64,000 nucleotides of DNA, taken from Pilaira anomala. Its lineage: Eukaryota > Mucoromycota > Mucoromycetes > Mucorales > Mucoraceae. A program made the translations under genes and the position numbers. The first letter of the stretch is position 1. Every line of letters begins with the position of its first letter. The stretch spans positions 248,001-312,000 of the forward strand of contig JAIXMQ010000031.1 in assembly GCA_025716855.1 (NCBI GenBank). The letters are read 5' to 3'. The notes below the pieces were generated by a model that saw only the letters and a list, made by a program, of their open reading frames with translations, did not search any database and was not told where the DNA came from. Shown one piece after another: positions 46,611 to 58,720 of this stretch.

Positions 46611-48811
46611 ATGGAGGGATCAGATGAACAATATACCTCTGTAAGTATTTTTAACGGGTTTAAATGTATTATTTTGCTCACATTTATTTCCACAGGTGAA
46701 TAAATTATCAATAAACACTGATGATAATGGTAAAAAGGTTATGACTGTAAAGTCTTCAATTACTGGAATAGGATGGAAACCTCAATATCTTTCTATTTTG
46801 AAGAAACTCGTTCATGACGTTCATGTTATTGTACCCATACGTATTCGTTTACAAGATACATATTTATCCAAGAGCTTAATCTTAATTTAGAAGAGTATGC
46901 AGTCCAAGGTTTTTGCAAGGAAGTGTTTTTATCACTTTTAGACAGTAAAACTGTGAATGTTAATAGACTATCGGGCAAAGTAAAGGCATATAGAGAGATG
47001 ATAAACAAGTATAAAGCATCGTATTGTAGAGATTTATCATTCACGCCAATCAAACTACCCTCTGCTCAACAAATAGTCTCATATGAAGCTACAAAAATAC
47101 AAACTGCTTGTACTAATGCAATCACTAAAGATTTTGGAAATAAGCTGAGAATGGTTGTCAATAAACTGATTGGACTAAAACAACGTATCTCACAATTGAC
47201 TAGCGATTTGAAAAAGCAAGGCTAATCAAAAGAGGAAACTAAAACCAAAATTAAAAGTAACATTCTGGAACCTGCTACACAACTTAAACTGGCTATTTCA
47301 TCAAGAGATATCAGCCGAATCCCAAAAGAATTCCAAGATCAAAAGGCTATTATCAACTGTATTAAGGACATATTTTCTGCTTATCCTGAAACTTACAAGT
47401 TTAAAAAAGATTCCATTTATTATGATGCTATTGCAAATCCAGGGAAACACTTGCTTGCTTATTTTAAACTAGCAGAGATATGCGAGGCTAACAAGTTCAA
47501 ATTATTCCAATGCTTTCCTGTAAGAAAGACTTTTATTCCGCCATATATGACTATTGATACTATGATATTGAACAATCATATATTAAAAAATTCCCAAAGC
47601 AAATTGGATAAAGGGTATATCTGGGGAAAAGTCCTAAATTTATCTTCAAAACCTTTCAAAGATCAAGGCCTAAATAGCTCTATAAAGTTCAGAGGAACTA
47701 TAATGACAGATGGCATAGGTATTTCTGTTATAAAACAAAATTTCGACACGTCTAAAGGTGGTACAAGTAATCCCAAGGCCAGTTTAGTGGAAGATGAAGA
47801 ACTCAAATATATTGAACAAATCCCCAACGAGGAACTACGATCTACAGATGGAAAATGTGTATTCATTGATCCTGGTCGACGTGATCTAATTTATTGTATG
47901 CACGAAGATAGCACAGTCAATAATAAAAAAATTTACAGGTACACGAGAAATCAAAAAGCAAAGGAAACAAAATCAACAAAAATTAAAAAGCTGCGGCAAC
48001 AGTTGAAACCAAAAGACATTCAAGATTGCGAGGACAAACTCAGCAAGTGCTCGCCACTCACAGTAAAGAAGGGAGCATTTGTTGAATACTTAAAGATTAG
48101 AGCTGAAGTTACTTGTAAAATGCAAGAATACTATTCAAATGAAGATGTAGAGAAGGATAAGAGAAAGAAGGACTTGATCCCCTTTAGAAAGATGAAGCTC
48201 AGTGCCCATATCAATGAAATTCAATCAACCAAACGTTTATCAAAAAACATTAGAAAAAAGTTTGGAAAGGATTGTATCTTAATTTTGGGAAATTGGTCTG
48301 CTTCCCGCACAAGGTTTCACGAACCCATTAAAGGAAACGGATTAAGAAATAGCTTACGAAAAGAAGGGTTTAAAGTTTATCTTTTGGATGAGTTCAAAAC
48401 TTCTAGTATCTGTCCTTCTTGTGAAAACAAGCTAGCAACTTTTAAAGAATGTATTAATCCAAGGCCATACCGACGTTCGGCTAATCCAAAAGTAACATGC
48501 CATGGGCTTTTAAGGTATTTCTTACATAATTTATATCAATGAAAGGTTTAAATAACTTGTGTTTTAGATGCTTAAATCAAAACTGTTTGGAGAAACAGGC
48601 ATTAACTGAAAAGGATCAAGAGAATATAAAGTATAGACTGTGGAACAGGGATCTTGCTGCTGTATTAAATTTTAGGAAGATCGTAATTAGCTTAAGGACT
48701 ACATCCCAGAAACTTGCGATATTCTTAAGAAGTCAAAAAGACTCAATCAAAAGAAAAAACTATGATCCTAAGTTATCGCTTTGGAAAACCTTGATACAGG
48801 TAAAGCCTTAA
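46611..48811 (+). pseudogene. Fanzor (eukaryotic TnpB-like, RuvC) gene, lightly degraded
   Basis: Exon 1 at 46611-46640 (MEGSDEQYTS) is joined by a GTAAGT intron to 46696. A one-base frameshift lies near 46830, where VIV in one frame continues as THTYSFTRYIFIQEL in another. An in-frame TAA follows near 47223 (after LKKQG). The nuclease half from 47451 is open. It shows RuvC-I (CVFIDPGRRDLIYC), a RuvC-II region (CILILGNWSASRTRF), DEFKTSSICPSCENK, then CHGLLR, and after a 60-nt intron C-L-N-Q-N-C and LWNRDLAAVLNF (zinc ribbon and RuvC-III Asp). Family members are RNA-guided nucleases. The guide RNA would be expected near the element's end; I cannot identify it. Confidence 0.85.
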
Positions 48812-48987
48812 AACGTCTATGTAAGAATCACATTACTAACTAACTTTTTAATTAATCTTCAAAATTTATTCCATCAACTTTCAAATTTGGTTTTAATAAC
48901 TTTTAAATTTTTTCCCATTAATTTCCATTTTAATTCCCAAAAATAGTGGGAAACCCTGTAATTACCATAAATAGTCTACATGAACAT

Positions 48988-49788
48988 TACAGTGCCTCCA
49001 CTCTCAAATCGTACATTTTTTGAACTTAGTGGTACATTTCTCGAAAATAAAATGGAACATTCAACTAATTAGATTCGAACAGAATTTGAACTTGATTTGG
49101 AACACTTCTCAAACTTAAATTGGAACATATTGTAAACCCCAAACTAAACAATTTTTGAAATTAGTATAGAACATTTTATTTAGATAGCCGAGGGACTTTG
49201 TTTAAGCAGTTTTCGAAATGATTTTTAGAGTGTTGAGTAATGTTGATAAGTTGAGATAAAGGGACTTGATTACATGCTTCAGTTATTCTTTGTGCGAGCG
49301 TTTCAGACTTCATAAGTTTATTACGCTTTACATTTATGCTTAACAATAGCCCAGAATTGCTCAATTGGATACATTTCTGGATAGTATGGAGGAAGATGTA
49401 CTCATTTATAGTCTTCGTTTGTATTCTCTACCATCTCACTTACTTCACTCGATGAATGAATCGGGGCATTATCTATGATAAGATAAAGACCTTTCATTTC
49501 AGGATATCTGTTCGTCTAAGATGTCGAATGTCTCTCATAAAAATTAAGGTAATAACCAGTTGTCGTAACCGTCTTCACGTAAAAAAAACAAGCTGATTAT
49601 GAATTAGAAAAGTAAAAATTAAAGAGGTGAATAATAATGTCCACAGTGTATTCCAATTTAAGTTTGAGAAGTGTTCCAAATCAAGTTCAAATTTTATTTG
49701 AATCTAATTGGTTGAATGTTCCGTTTTATTTTCGAGAAATGTACCACTAAGTTCAAAAAATGTACGATTTGAGAGTGGAGGCACTGTA
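48988..49788 (-). mobile_element. Tc1/mariner deletion derivative, 797 bp
   Basis: The element 48990-49786 has inverted repeats of about 138 bp beginning CAGTGCCTCCACTCTCAAAT and TA on both sides. The minus strand encodes the C-terminal catalytic part of a DDE transposase: LYLIIDNAPIHSSSEVSE, then an in-frame TGA, LPPYYPEMYPIEQFWAIV, a frameshift, and SETLAQRITEACNQVPLSQL. From the Asp of IIDNAPIH to the Glu of PIEQFW there are 36 residues between them (DD36E-like). The N-terminal DNA-binding half is missing. It cannot move by itself. Confidence 0.87.
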
Positions 49789-50033
49789 TAACTTTTTGAT
49801 GTTTTACATATGGAGTTGGTCATCTACATATAACGTGCGTAGTAAGTACTTTATTACTTCGATGATGTTTGCAATATGATTGGTCTAAAATCGATTCACT
49901 AAAATCAATGCATGCTTGATTATTTTTAAAAGTTTCGAATTTATTAATGAAAAATGCTAATATAGAATTAATGATTTTTTGGTAGTATAAAAAAATACAT
50001 GCATATGTTTGTGTGATACAAAAAACATCTCGT
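49789..50033. other. Intergenic, 3' flank of MATE gene
   Basis: No coding signal. Confidence 0.4.
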
Positions 50034-51576
50034 TTAACACAGAAGAGGGCTACTACTTCTGCTCGTTTCAGTACTGTTTGTATTGTTCTCTTCCTCCTTG
50101 GATCTTTCTTCTGCTTTGTGAGCCTCCTTCTTCCAATTAGAGCACAGCAGGATAATAACAGTTAAAAGACAAGCAACGATCAGAGTACCAGCTAAAGCAA
50201 CCCAAAGACCAGCAAGTCCCCATTCCCTACGGAAACAAAGCCAGAAACCAATTGGTAAAGCAGAAAAATAATAAGAAACCAAATTACACCAAGCACCGAC
50301 ATGTTGACGACCCATACCATTCAATACTCCATCAGCTACACCGGCAATATTGTCGGCAAAAACAAAGAGAGCAACCAAAGGCAATACATCAGATACAATC
50401 TGGACAACTTCAGAATCACTGGTAAAGATAAAAGCCCAAGTTTTACGGAACATTAAAAGAGTACCCGCATTTAAAGCGCCGACAGCGATACCAACTATCA
50501 AAGCAGTTCTTGCAGCAATTCTGGCTTGTTTAGGTCTTTGTGCTCCCAAAAGATTACCCACTCGATTCGCGGAAGCAATACCGACACCGAAGGCAAGAGT
50601 ATAAAGTGCAGTAATAGAAGTCAAAATAATACTTTGAGCACCAAGGCTAGGGGTATCTATCCAACTAGCACCCAAGGCTATAATTTCATAAGCCCAGGTT
50701 TCGGTACAAATCAAAAGAATACCAGGTATAGCCAACTTAACCATAGGTCCCCAATGACTAAAGTTAAAAGCAGTACGAGTAGACCATGTAGGCCAGGCTT
50801 GGTAGCCGTCTACACGATAAATATATAATGCCAGTAACAAGACAATAGCCCAATAAGAAATGCAACTAGCAATAGGGGCGCCAGCAAAGCCAAAAGAAAG
50901 ACTCGGTATCCAGACAAGTACATAATTTAACAGTACATTGAGAGGAGTACCCAAAAATAGGACCAAAGTAGGTGCATTAAAAATACCTTGAGCTTGCAGC
51001 ATTTTTTTTAAAGATTCAAATAAAGCAAAGGCAGGTGCAGCTAAAATCATCCAACGTACATATTCACCAGCTAATTGAGCCACAATGGGGTCCTGACGTA
51101 ATAACAAGAAAATGTACTCTGCATTCCACCAGAGGGCAATTACAGGCACAAAAAGGAAGGACATGAAAGCTAAACAACGTTGCACATGTAATCCCACAAT
51201 TGTTTTATCATCAGCACTAGTATACGATTGAGAGCAGAGTGTATCTAATGATAAAGTAGCTCCAGTGGCTACAGATAACCCAGTAATAGTGATAAACATA
51301 CTACCTAATGTTGCAGATGATAATTCATTAGCACCCTTAAAAGGAGAAGAAAGGAAAAAGTCAATCATTGATAAAGTATGTAATAATCGCAAATATTAAA
51401 CTTACCAAATGACCGGCACTGATGATACTGACACTTTGTAAACTATTTTGTAAAAGGTAACTAATCACCAGAGGCATCGCATTTTTGAGTAACCATTTGA
51501 ATTCATAGGAATAACCCTTTTTCTGGGATCTTTTATCGATCAAGATAGGAGTCTGTTCAGATATTATTATTGACAT
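50034..51576 (-). CDS. MATE family efflux transporter
   Basis: Two exons (51576-about 51407 and about 51349-50034) give about 490-500 aa. The start MSIIISEQTPIL is followed by a cytosolic lead and the first membrane helix (AMPLVISYLLQNSLQSVSII). MATE signatures include GANELSSATLGSMF, DTLCSQSYTS, LQAQGIFNAPTLVLFLGTPL, SVRVGN-like ASANRVGNLLGA and the late DGVLNGMGRQHVGAWCNLVS. About 12 hydrophobic segments are visible. MATE proteins export organic cations or drugs in exchange for protons or sodium; yeast relatives such as Erc1 concern ethionine resistance. The C-terminal tail is Glu/Ser-rich and cytosolic. Confidence 0.92.
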
Positions 51577-53218
51577 AATTACTTATAAAATTTTTATTTT
51601 GATTATTCGATGATATAAGCAAATAATGAATATTCATTCAATTTTTTAAAAAGGAAAAAGTTTAAGAAGTAAGAAAGAATTTTTTTGTAAAAAAAAGGGG
51701 CAGTAGAGTAAAAGGTAAAAAGGAGAGGAAAAGAGAAACGGAAAAGCTTATTTTAATACTGGTGCCAAAAAAAGTTTTTTTTTGCTTTACATCTCCGAAA
51801 CAGAAATCAAAATCCAGACCCGCAATGACATCCAAAAGCAGTTTCATGAAGTACATCTTACAGCACGAAAAGAATATATGTCACCATGATAATTAGTCCT
51901 AGACAGACCAGATACAATGAAAAAAATCATCAGATAATTATCAGTTAACAATTCCATTTTTGCATAATAGAGATATAAAATGTAGATCCATACATTTACT
52001 GCGACTGGTGCATTAACCAACTTGATTACTCACAAAGTTAATACTCAACATCCAAATGAAGTAAAAGAGGGAGTGTTTAGGTGACACATAAACAAACACA
52101 TAATTGATGCAACTTGTAATCTTTGTTGTGTGCAATGGCGATTTTCCTAACCGCCCAAAGTTTTAAGTGGCGAATTCAAAAGAAAAAGACTAATTGGGGA
52201 TACACATGATTACTTTACTATCTTCTTTACTCTTCGAATCTTATCCTACTCATTTGATAGGATTTTCTTGTCTTCTGATTTAAATGTCACATCTATTTTT
52301 ATAATCTTGTACATCTAAAATTGATAAAATTAACCGTGAGTATGGTGTAATTATTTGCCTTCCAGAAGACGTTAGTTTATTTTGCTTATTTAGTAATGAT
52401 ACACATAGCATAGAGCGGAGGACAATGACGATAAGATATATATTTCTTGTTTCACATTCAGTTTGATACAATCATTCCACAAAGTATTTAAAGCTAATGG
52501 TTAATATGAAATATATATTAATGTATCTTGAATACATAGGGATCTTCCCTAATTCAAAAATACTTACGTTTAAATATCATTAAAAAAATCGGCTACAAGT
52601 AATTTATCACAAATTGAATACCTATTTGAAGATGAACTCCTTTTAGGACAATATAAGTTTTTTTTTACATGTTCTAAGTAACATCTAATCTGAGCGAAGT
52701 CCTGGTTTATAGTCGTAATGTCATGACGAACATTCATACTCGAAATGTGTGTGATCTGGACAGAAAAGGTTATTTACTCACATCCGAAAAAAGAAACTTT
52801 TTTTTTTTCGAAAAGCATGTGGTGGCACTGAAATTTGGGCTTTTACAAGTAGCAAATCGCCCACTTTAGTAAAGGTTGCTGCTTCTGTTTATCCTGAGCA
52901 AAACATTGCTTCCAGCCCAAATTATTCATAATGAACCAAAGCTTCTGATTTGTTGTGAAGAGATATAATAGCTATTTTTTTTGGTATCCACCTGTCAAAA
53001 ATTGTCAAAAATTGTCAAAATTGTCAAAAAGGTCTAAAATCAAAGAACGGATTCGTCGATTCTTCTAAAATAAGCTCTTCATGTTTGTTGGATATAGTAA
53101 TAAATAAAGTAATAAAAAATAGAAGCTGGATATCATAAACGAAAAATAAGAACGTAATTGATCAATTTTTTTCGTACAGCTCTTTCTTTCTTTTATTTTT
53201 TACGATTCAAATATTCAA
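51577..53218. other. Gene-free divergent intergenic region
   Basis: The MATE and DPH6 genes diverge from this stretch, so it should hold both promoters. It contains a short direct repeat of TGTCAAAAAT-type units at about 52993-53029. No coding signal is seen. Confidence 0.45.
52993..53029. repeat. TTGTCAAAAA tandem units
   Basis: Four near-perfect copies of a roughly 9-10-bp unit (GTCAAAAATT) lie about 190 bp upstream of the DPH6 start. Confidence 0.85.
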
Positions 53219-55553
53219 ATGAAGATTGTAGCTTTAGTAAGGTAATTCTGATTCAATTGCGAGCAAACGGTATAAATATATAAAATTAACCAAGCTTTTG
53301 AAGTGGTGGTAAAGATAGCTGTTACAACATGATGCAATGTGTTGCCAATGGCCACGAAATTGCTGCAATTGCCAACTTGAAGCCTCCTAATGATTCAGGC
53401 AAAGGTAACTTGAATGCAGAATAAAAAAAGAGCACATGTCTTACTGAATATCTCCAAAGACGAGCTTGATAGTTTTATGTATCAAACAGTAGGTCATGAC
53501 GCTATTCATTTATATTCAGAATGTATGGACGTACCTTTATATAGACGAGAGATCGAGGGAAGATCTGTGTTGCAAGGTTCAGATTACACTGTAACAGCAG
53601 ACGATGAAACCGAGGATTTGTATATGCTTTTAAAAGACGTCTTGGTAAGAAATGAATGTGATGGCTAAAATAGGATGTTGACATTTTAAAAAAGAGCGAT
53701 CATCCTGACATTAAAGGTGTATCTGTTGGCGCAATCTTATCTAATTATCAAAGGGTTCGCGTTGAGCATGTATGTAACCGATTGGGTTTAACCTCTTTTG
53801 CATATTTATGGAGAAGAGAACAAAAAGAACTTCTGTTCGAGATGGCAAATGCTGGTGTCAATGCTATTCTTATCAAAATCGCCGCTATTGGATTAAAACC
53901 TATGCATCTAGGTAAATCTATTGGACAAATGTATCCCTTTTTGTGTAAAATGGTAGGTTTGGTTCCTGTTTTTGTAAGTTCGAAATTAACTTTCTAAAAT
54001 TAACTTTCGAATAGAACGAAATGTACGAATTACACATATGTGGTGAAGGTGGTGAATATGAGACATTTACTGTCGATTGTCCCTTATTTAAGAAACGTAT
54101 TGTAGTGTAAGTACAATATAAATGAGAAGGAAAAAAAAGATATTGACCGGTATTTAGCGAAGAAACTGAAACTGTGGTTCATTCGGACGATGCATTTGCA
54201 CAGGTTGCTTACCTAAGATTCAAAAAATGCTCAGTTGTAGAAAAAACAAAGGAGGAGATGGATATGAGTCAAACAATAGTTCAAGACTGGAAATCTTGGA
54301 ATATGCATGATGATATTGTATCAGCAATTGAAAATGTACAAGGTAGCTTAATTGAGCCTATAAAAAAAATAGTTTTTGAAAAACAAAATATGGTTGAACA
54401 ACAGAAAAGTTTTGATTCTGATCAGTCACCATATTTTGCTATTGGTGGAACAACTGCTTATCAAAAAAATACACAAAAGCAATACTATAATATTGAGGAA
54501 GAGACAATGGCTTGCATGGAAGCAGTTCAAGGTATATGAGACTCTTTTCCCATTTATCAATGTATATTAATGTAACTTCTTTGTAGAAAAATTGACCAGC
54601 AAGCAATTAGAATGGAAGGATGTAGTAACTATGAATGTCGTTGTAGATAACATGGATGATTTTGGTAGAATTAACGCTATTTACAAGAAGTTTTTTGATA
54701 TAAACCCATCTCCTCGGTAAAGTATATTCTCGCTTATCCAAACACTGCTATCGCTCACCATCTTTTTTATGAAGTGCCTTGGTTGGAACAAAATTAAATG
54801 GTAAAGCCAAGCTTCAAATTGATTTAGTAGCCATAAAAACTATCGATAATGTAAAGAGAGATACAATGCATGTGCAAGGCTTATCATACTGGGCTCCTGC
54901 TAATATAGGACCTTATTCTCAAAGTGTAGTTGTAAGTACTAATCAGACGGCAATCATCTGTATATTTGCTAAATTGTATGCTTATAATTATGCAGACACA
55001 AGGCCATGCTTTTGTTGCTGGGCAAATTGGTCTTGTACCTAATACATTAGAGTTACCGGAGCCTAGATCATTTGCTGAGGAAGCAGCATTGTCTTTAAGA
55101 AACTTGGAGAACATTGTGTCCGTACTTGAATTATCACTTCGATCAGATATCGCACTTTGTTATTGTTATGTAAGTGATCCCAGTTATTTGCCTCTTGCTA
55201 AAGCAGCCTGGGAAACTTATTTGGGACAATCTGCACCACCCACATTATATATTGCTTTATTCTCGCTCCCCAAAGGCGCCATGATAGAATGGCAAGTCTT
55301 ATTAAACGCGCCTCTTCCCACTCCCTTTGGGGAAGAGGAGTACGAGAATACTACTGATGAAGAACAAGATGAAGAAACTTTGAGGAGTTTACAGCTATTG
55401 AAAATTAGAGAAGACCCATTTGGTAAGAAAAAATTAAAAATATTTTCTCAATAGAAATTCAATACAATTTTTCTAGATGTCAATTCTGTTTCCGGTGTTC
55501 AATGCAGGGCTTACGCCAAAAGTAATATGACAAGCATTGTTGCTCAAGTTACA

Positions 55554-55619
<66 letters not shown>

Positions 55620-55933
55620 CAAGTAATCTCGAATTTTGCGAAGAGTACTAAGTTTAAGCTATAGATGCCACCGATTTTGATCATGTTGTATCTCAATTGA
55701 TTCGTGCTGTAGATGAGGCATTGAAAGACTGTAAAAAGAAGTGGAATCAAGTCCTTTCACTTCGTATTTTTTATCGCAATGAAATGAATATCACTAACGA
55801 GGTGTTGAGTCATGTTTTAGAAGCTGAAATTTTAAAACGATCTAATATTGTACCTGCTATTACTAGTATTACAGCATCTGCATTAAACTTTAGCGGTGAT
55901 GGTTTGGTCGCATGCGCTTTACATGTTGTTTAA
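53219..55933 (+). CDS. DPH6: Diphthine-ammonia ligase, PP-loop/RidA fusion
   Basis: DPH6 carries out the last step of diphthamide synthesis on elongation factor 2, the ATP-dependent amidation of diphthine. Exon 1 (53219-53241) joins exon 2 at 53304 to give [20 protein letters not shown], the PP-loop ATPase motif SGGKDS. The conserved blocks [36 protein letters not shown] and [19 protein letters not shown] follow. The C-terminal half has two RidA/YjgF-like domains ([15 protein letters not shown] with [14 protein letters not shown], and the second around 55670-55930), as in yeast YLR143W. About nine introns are needed. One (55555-55663) carries a 61-nt poly-A tract directly after the splice donor. 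Confidence 0.92.
55557..55617. repeat. Poly-A tract of 61 nt inside a DPH6 intron
   Basis: The A run starts two bases after the GT of the donor site and fills more than half of the intron. Flanking exons are in frame, so the tract is tolerated. Its length may be underestimated or unstable in assemblies. Confidence 0.9.
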
Positions 55934-56281
55934 ATTTTGCATTAGGAACTTAGTTAGAATAAAAATGATCTTTAGTATTTTAATTGAAATAGCTTCATGG
56001 ATGATGGTAGCTAGGTTTTAATATCAAAAGGATCTTGCTTTAATATCAACGTAATATGTATGTAGCTAAAAAAAAAAAAGGGTGCCTTTATTTTTTAATT
56101 TCGTTTATCCTTCTTAACCATCTTTATTTCTTTGAATGAATGATTAAAGTACCTTTGACTATATTATTTTTTTATAGCTTTAATTCTAAAGGTTATATGT
56201 ACATTATATGTATTGAAAAAGATATGTAATTTTATTTCTGAAATATATAAATGATGGCTGCCAGATTTTCTCTTTTTGAGA
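55934..56281. other. Intergenic region between convergent DPH6 and Sur7-like genes
   Basis: No supported coding. It holds the two 3' flanks. Confidence 0.45.
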
Positions 56282-57310
56282 TTAGTAATAATTACCATGT
56301 GTCTGTTGCTGATGTCGTGGTTGATACACAGGTTCCTGATAATTTTGTTGCTGTTGGTAATTCTGATTATAAGTTGGATAATTTTGCGTCATTGGTGTTG
56401 CAACAGCATAATAATCGCTATAGTTATCCTGTTTAGTTACCGTATTTAAATGACTCGTTGCTTCATAAGCTTTTGGAGTTGTTACGTTGCTGTCACCAGC
56501 ATCAGTACGATTCAAATCATAATCATATAATTGAAATGTTTCCCTTCTTTCTTTACTTGAGCTAGAAAACAAATTGACCATAAAGCACCCAAATGCTCCG
56601 ATAATACATCCAATACCTACACCAATTAAATAAATAGATGGTCCCCATTGATGTGACAAACCCTCTACTCGTCTTTCAAGCACTTCAAGCCCTTTCCAAA
56701 AAGTAAAAATTACAATAGCAAGACCAGCTCCACCTGTAAGAAAGCCAAAAAGTGAAGCAAACGTACCAATAAATGGAATAACATTACTTGAGCGTGCTCT
56801 ACGAAGTAATGAAGCGCTTGCAAGTGCAACAAATGAAAAAATCACGGCTGGCATTATAAGCACTATCGCCTTAAACGTAACCATATTCGAGTCGGAAACG
56901 ACATCTTTGTATATCTTAACCATAGTAGAGTTAGTCAAGTCTGCACCACATGCATCTGCAAACTGTACGGAATCTATTTTATGTTACAATTAATTTTGTG
57001 ATCAGTTTATATAATACGCGACTTTTTTTTTTTTTTTTTTGCGGATCTTACCAAATGCATAGGTTGGTAACTTTTTTGTACAAGAATGGGCTGTTTTCGA
57101 TCCTTTATAATACACACATGAGTTGTAAATACCGTATCGAATATATCTTCCGGTTACTGCTTGATTGACTTGGACCAAATGTATATTGGGTAAAAAGGTA
57201 CTATCAAATGTGGTACCTAGGTTTGCTATCAATAGTAGTGCGAATGAGCAAATAGTGAATATAAGTGTAAATAACTGTAATGCCATAATAGTGATATAAA
57301 CTGAAGTCAA
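56282..57310 (-). CDS. Sur7/PalI family membrane protein
   Basis: Two exons (57310-about 57050 and about 56970-56282). The N-terminus has a first membrane helix (IMALQLFTLIFTICSFALLL) followed by an extracellular loop with paired cysteines (NSCVYYKG, AHSCTKKLP, then ADACGADL). Three more hydrophobic helices follow: FKAIVLIMPAVIFSFVALAS, IGTFASLFGFLTGGAGLAIV and IYLIGVGIGCIIGAFGCFMV. The cytosolic tail is Tyr/Gln/Asn-rich. Sur7-type proteins mark plasma-membrane domains and affect endocytosis; PalI-type ones serve in ambient pH sensing. I cannot tell which. A start at 57286 (MALQL) is an alternative. Confidence 0.78.
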
Positions 57311-58320
57311 TGGTTAAGGCTGCTTTCTTTTTTTATTGATGATTTGTATAAATTCTATTCGAATGCAAATGACTTTTGGATCCACCAGAGTCTAAAATCA
57401 AGTAGAGAAAAGAAGGAGACAACTAATTAAATAAAAGAAAAAAAGAAAGAAAGAAGGTAAAGATAAAAAAAAAAGAAGAGCATAAATTACGGCATTATCT
57501 ATTCAATGATTCAGGTGCTGGCATTTAAGAAAGTTTAATTTATTACTGTGTGACACTCGTGTAATGTTTGTACACTATTTATTGTCCTTAATACTAAACA
57601 AAAGTATTCGAAAAATACAAACATATATCTTGCAAGATTCGTTCAAGTACTTTTGAAAAAGAAAATATTCTCACTTTAATACTTGTCAGCACGCAACTGA
57701 ATTTAACAGAGTTTTAATGTACTATCAACAGATTATTAATAAAATGTAGTATACCAGAAAAAAAACTTCTATATTATATTATGAGCAGATGATCGCGTAC
57801 GACAAATTGATAAATAGCAAAATATCTTATAACTGCGTGGTCTTTTTTAGCATGATTGACAAAATTCGCGTTCAATTTGGGTGATTTTTTAGTGGAAAGT
57901 CAAGTAGTTATATACTAAAAGTATTTAAAAATATGTAGTAAGCAATAATTTATGCACTGTGTTTAAGGTTTTAAAGTTAAATTATATATTTTATTTACAT
58001 ATTCCTATGTTTCTTTCTCTTTTTTCGTGACAAAAAACCCCGCTTAATAATGAGATTAGTTCACATAACTCTTACTGTATTTACTTTCTGATATTCTCAA
58101 AATATCAATAACATAAATCATGTATGAAAACTTTGAGCATATTCGCTTATTATTGCTTCATTTGTATTTCACAAAATATATAAATCGATGTATTACAGTT
58201 TTTGCTTATTATACTAAATTTTAGCAATTGATGTTCAAATAAAAAAATAGTTATGTAACTAGTACTTATTTTAGTAGGCTCAAACCTTTTTGTTACATAT
58301 GTGCAGGGAAACTTAAACAG
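57311..58320. other. Intergenic region
   Basis: AT-rich with no coding signal. It includes the promoter of the Sur7-like gene. Confidence 0.45.
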
Positions 58321-58339
58321 TGAGTATAAACTATTATTT

Positions 58340-58720
58340 AACAGCAACAAATTTTCTTATACAAGGTGTGTCTCTACTGCGATTAGGAATCCATGGTTCT
58401 AAACTATCATTAGCATAGAATCCGTAGGATAAATATTCTATTATTTTGTCTTTCCAAGTACAATAGATGCTTCGTAGGGTATCAATAAAGGTTGGGAAAT
58501 GCATAATCCAAATCAATAGAGAGTCTAGGACATGCGATTCAAATTTATCTATAGAAAAGGAGAATGATTTAGATCACAATACATATGCATAAATTAAGTG
58601 TTAACTGACGAAACAACATCTTCAAATATCTCGAGTTTACCAGCAGGAAAAGTTTCAGATAATAAGACATTTATGATGGATTCCTTTAAAACATTGCTCT
58701 AGATATTCCAAAATTTGAGG
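58340..58720 (-). CDS. Possible short gene or gene fragment, unknown
   Basis: An exon-like frame reads KFESHVLDSLLIWIMHFPTF, continues to about 58340 and ends RKFVAVK before a stop. Upstream, across a plausible intron (about 58612-58553), lies a second stretch with the frame SETFPAGKLEIFEDVVSS. The intron phase does not fit neatly, so this may be a gene remnant. No family is recognised. Confidence 0.25.

Larger units (their letters stand above)
45966..48960 (+). mobile_element. Fanzor-bearing transposon with long terminal inverted repeats
   Basis: The element runs 45968-48958 (2,991 bp) and is flanked by TA on each side, as in Tc1/mariner-type insertions. Its ends begin CAGAGTTTCCCACTATTTTT on the left and, in reverse complement, CAGGGTTTCCCACTATTTTT on the right. 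Similarity continues inward for hundreds of bases. The inner part carries a Fanzor gene (46611-48811). The left arm (45968 to about 46387) is an inverted copy of the right arm (about 48157-48958) that lacks the bases matching about 48301-48709. Fanzor genes are known as cargo of several eukaryotic transposon types; this placement in a mariner-like frame fits that. Confidence 0.88.
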
